Shown one piece after another: positions 62,362 to 64,000 of a DNA stretch of 64,000 nucleotides; position 1 is the stretch's first letter, and every line of letters starts with the position of its first letter. Source of the stretch: a virus. A model generated the notes under the pieces. The model saw nothing but the letters and a program-made list of their open reading frames with translations, had not been told where the DNA came from and ran no database searches. The stretch lies in the IMG/VR virus record IMGVR_UViG_3300000553_000004, positions 150,734 to 214,733 of that record; one strand, given 5' to 3'. The position numbers and the translations under genes were made by a program.

Positions 62362-62436
62362 GCTCCTATAGTATAATGGGTATTATTCGTGTTCGGTAAA
62401 CATGAGACGTGAGTTCAATTCTCACTGGGAGCTCCA
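62362..62436 (+). tRNA. tRNA-Thr (GGT), C33 variant
   Basis: Acceptor GCTCCTA/TGGGAGC, T-CCA, anticodon stem CGTGT/ACATG with loop TCGGTAA. The usual U33 is C if the loop is seven nt. T arm GTGAG-TTCAATT-CTCAC. Confidence 0.65.
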
Positions 62437-62443
62437 AAATTTT

Positions 62444-62517
62444 GCCCGTTTAGTATAGTGATATTATGACGGTTTCGTAAACCGAAGACAGGAGTTTGAT
62501 TCTCCTAACGGGCTCCA
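62444..62517 (+). tRNA. tRNA-Thr (CGT)
   Basis: Acceptor GCCCGTT/AACGGGC, T-CCA encoded, anticodon loop TTCGTAA (anticodon CGT) on a four-pair stem CGGT/ACCG, T arm AGGAG-TTTGATT-CTCCT. Third Thr tRNA in a row. Confidence 0.75.
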
Positions 62518-62566
62518 AAATTTATATACGCTTGACAAAAAGTTTTGTTCGTGTATAGTTATTAAT

Positions 62567-62629
62567 GTTCGGTAGTTTAACGGAAGAACACTTAATCACA
62601 GTGATGTTGGCTCTAATCCAACTCGAACA
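62567..62629 (+). tRNA. degenerate tRNA-like gene
   Basis: Promoter TTGACA-16-TATAGT then GTTCGG/TCGAAC acceptor, T-arm-like GTTGG-CTCTAAT-CCAAC and anticodon hairpin CACT-TAATCAC-AGTG. Total only about 63 nt, T54 replaced by C, anticodon ambiguous (ATC?). Either aberrant or decaying. Confidence 0.45.
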
Positions 62630-62638
62630 AGAATTTAT

Positions 62639-62713
62639 GGTGGGAAAGCCAAACGGTCAGGCAAGACTCTGCAAAAGTCTTTTTAGTTAGTTCGACTCTA
62701 ACTCTCACCTCCA
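62639..62713 (+). tRNA. tRNA-Cys (GCA)
   Basis: Acceptor GGTGGGA/TCTCACC, T-CCA, anticodon arm AGACT-CTGCAAA-AGTCT (anticodon GCA), T arm GTTAG-TTCGACT-CTAAC, D stem GCC/GGC. Confidence 0.85.
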
Positions 62714-62886
62714 GATTTTGCCGTTAGTGTAACAGACGTGAGAAAGCACAGTCGGAGTGTTATCTATAACGATTGGATGATATAGACCATCATAAAGGCT
62801 TGACAGAGAAGTAATTCGATTGTATGTTAAGCGAATAATGAGACAGAGACGGTGACATAACGGAGTTCCGTCACGGTGATTATTGT

Positions 62887-63210
62887 ATGAGTGATTCGAT
62901 TCAGAAAGACGATGAAAAGTTTAATGATTTAATCACTAAACAACATCCAACGTATGAATCATTTGCCGAATCGTTGCCATCTACAAATGACAACATTGAA
63001 AATGATGACGCCAAGTTAGAAACTTTGGTATATCTTCAAGACATAACGCAAGGGCCGAGAGAACATGATTCACTTGAAGAAAAGTATGAAGAAGAAATCA
63101 TGATTAACGAAGTCACGAAGATGCTTGATAACGATTTTAAAAGACGGTTGCAGCAAGGTGAAGACCCATTCGCCGAATTCTTTAGAAAAAAGGAAGACGA
63201 GCAATGGTGA
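62887..63210 (+). CDS. acidic hypothetical protein, 107 aa
   Basis: Glu/Asp-rich and helical, with EEEIMINEVTKMLDNDFKRRL. Preceded by GTGAC/GTCAC hairpin (62851-62876). Stop overlaps the next ATG. Unknown. Confidence 0.6.
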   Translation: MSDSIQKDDEKFNDLITKQHPTYESFAESLPSTNDNIENDDAKLETLVYLQDITQGPREHDSLEEKYEEEIMINEVTKMLDNDFKRRLQQGEDPFAEFFRKKEDEQW

Positions 63211-63362
63211 ACCAAGACGACAAGCGGTTCCTCGAATTACTGTGTAAGCAGAAAATTCACGAAAAAAGAAAGGCCGCTGTTGCCAAATACCCCGAAAGGG
63301 TATATGTTAGATGTGAAGATTTTAGAAATTGTGTGAAAAACACAATAAAAACGGTAGTTTGA
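63204..63362 (+). CDS. hypothetical protein, 52 aa
   Basis: ATG 63204 overlaps the previous stop. Helical and basic (LCKQKIHEKRKAAVAKYPER) with C-terminal CEDFRNCVKN. Unknown. Confidence 0.5.
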   Translation: MVNQDDKRFLELLCKQKIHEKRKAAVAKYPERVYVRCEDFRNCVKNTIKTVV

Positions 63363-63427
63363 AATAAAAAACAAAAAAAAGCGCAAACGCTTGACAGAAA
63401 CAAAAACTCTGATATACTTATTGACAG

Positions 63428-63580
63428 ATGAAGACAGCATTACAAAATAATAAAGATAAGAAACACAACCCGCAGGGGTTGCCTAAGATGCTCGTATCGT
63501 CTAAAAAATCTGTGTGGCATACGTCATATAGTTATCAATTTAATGATACAAATATTGAAAGGAGCGGCGGACGCTCATAA
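63428..63580 (+). CDS. small basic protein, 50 aa
   Basis: TTGACA-16-TATACT promoter with 9 nt to ATG 63428. MKTALQNNKDKKHNPQGLPK, probably disordered; ends ERSGGRS. Followed by an intrinsic terminator. Confidence 0.5.
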   Translation: MKTALQNNKDKKHNPQGLPKMLVSSKKSVWHTSYSYQFNDTNIERSGGRS

Positions 63581-63607
63581 AGTAGTAATAACAAAACTTT
63601 AAGAACA

Positions 63608-63637
63608 CCGCCCTCAAGAAAATGAGAGGCGGTTTTT
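63608..63637 (+). terminator. intrinsic terminator
   Basis: CCGCCCTC and GAGAGGCGG around AAGAAAAT, followed by TTTTT. Confidence 0.85.
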
Positions 63638-63942
63638 CATTTTAGAATTTAGAGTCAAGCTGGACTTAAAACGAAGTAACGGATAGCACCGTTTAAACGC
63701 TGTATAGTCGGTTGGTCGATGAACCAATTACTACACCTTACAAGGGAGTAGGTTAGACTATAAAAATCATGATATAAATCGGTGAATGCAAGTCCGTGTT
63801 TCATGACTTCAAAGAGAAAGCATTTTGTAGAAGGAAAGCCCCTAACGATGAAGGCTTGACTAATGTGGAGAGACACATAAATTTTTATGGGAAAGCCGCC
63901 CGAGCCAGGCTTGACAGTTCGGAGAGACGAACACAATTTTAT
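63638..63942. other. 305 nt with no convincing gene
   Basis: Contains a forward promoter-like TTGACT-16-TAAATT near 63856-63883 that leads into AAAGCCGCCCGAGCC, and palindromic GTTTAAAC near 63692. No CDS with sensible composition; may encode small RNAs preceding the last tRNA. Confidence 0.4.
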
Positions 63943-63943
63943 A

Positions 63944-64000
63944 GGCGGGCCGCTGGGCGGTGCCGAAACTCCAAATCTTGGCTTCGTCGGTTCAATTCCG
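63944..64000 (+). tRNA. partial tRNA, probably tRNA-Trp (CCA)
   Basis: Anticodon arm CGAAA-CTCCAAA-TCTTG (anticodon CCA) and the start of a T arm (TCGG-TTCAATT-CCG) are visible before the window ends. Upstream TTGACA at 63910 has only a weak -10. Acceptor cannot be checked. Confidence 0.5.

Noticed and set aside
62719-62790. Additional tRNA starting GCCGTTAGTGTAAC
   Set aside because: The 5' part looks tRNA-like, but no T arm or matching acceptor 3' strand follows.

Overview
The window is a dense, mosaic stretch of a large double-stranded DNA phage (or phage-like replicon). The evidence is about 120 mostly tiny genes packed head to tail, many of them ATGA-overlapped, plus a tRNA cluster, a tmRNA, at least nine homing-type endonucleases (GIY-YIG, HNH and a Vsr/PD-(D/E)XK-like type), an RNA ligase, an SNF2-like helicase, a Mom-like DNA modification enzyme and NAD/ADP-ribose enzymes. 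No terminase, portal or major capsid gene was recognised, so this looks like accessory or early-gene territory plus a few possible structural or host-surface genes (46-50 kb). Two short proteins imitate type IV pseudopilins. One carries the LLPALAKAKEKAK segment typical of Verrucomicrobia prepilins, so a verrucomicrobial host is my best guess (inference).

Control logic. I call the following the standard promoter: TTGACW (usually GCTTGACA), exactly 16 nt, TANNNT, then exactly 6 nt to the start codon. I checked 43 gene starts by hand that fit it on both strands. The geometry puts transcription +1 on the A of ATG, so most monocistronic genes should make leaderless mRNAs; no Shine-Dalgarno is visible. 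In about 17 genes the terminal Ala-stop codons (GCT TGA) are the -35 box of the next promoter. A minority of genes instead have long A/C-rich leaders. In the 46-62 kb part a different motif, CTATTTAT, sits 4-7 nt before several starts.

Layout. 1-13.4 kb: forward array of small unknown proteins, the RNA ligase, pseudopilin-like and zinc-ribbon proteins. 13.4-17.1 kb: a gene-poor tract with structured RNAs and a seven-member small-protein family, one member carrying an in-frame TAG. 17.2-25 kb: wing-helix-like V/A/P-rich proteins, a GIY-YIG nuclease, the helicase, three tRNA-type genes and two long structured RNAs. 25-31.4 kb: mainly reverse-strand genes. 31.5-44.2 kb: forward array of leaderless mini-genes interspersed with short RNAs that begin GUGAG at +1. 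44.2-62 kb: lower-GC block with the Mom-like gene, a leucine-rich-repeat protein, sulfotransferase, tmRNA, a Sir2/ATP-grasp operon, two ADP-ribosylglycohydrolases, an outer-membrane-barrel candidate and most endonucleases. 57-64 kb: tRNA cluster including a CUA (amber) suppressor tRNA.

How it may work together: phage tRNAs, tmRNA, RNA ligase and unusual tRNA anticodon arms point to heavy investment in keeping translation running under host attack on tRNA. The leaderless promoters let a very compact genome express many single genes. A family of short GUGAG RNAs uses the same promoters and has no known counterpart that I can name.
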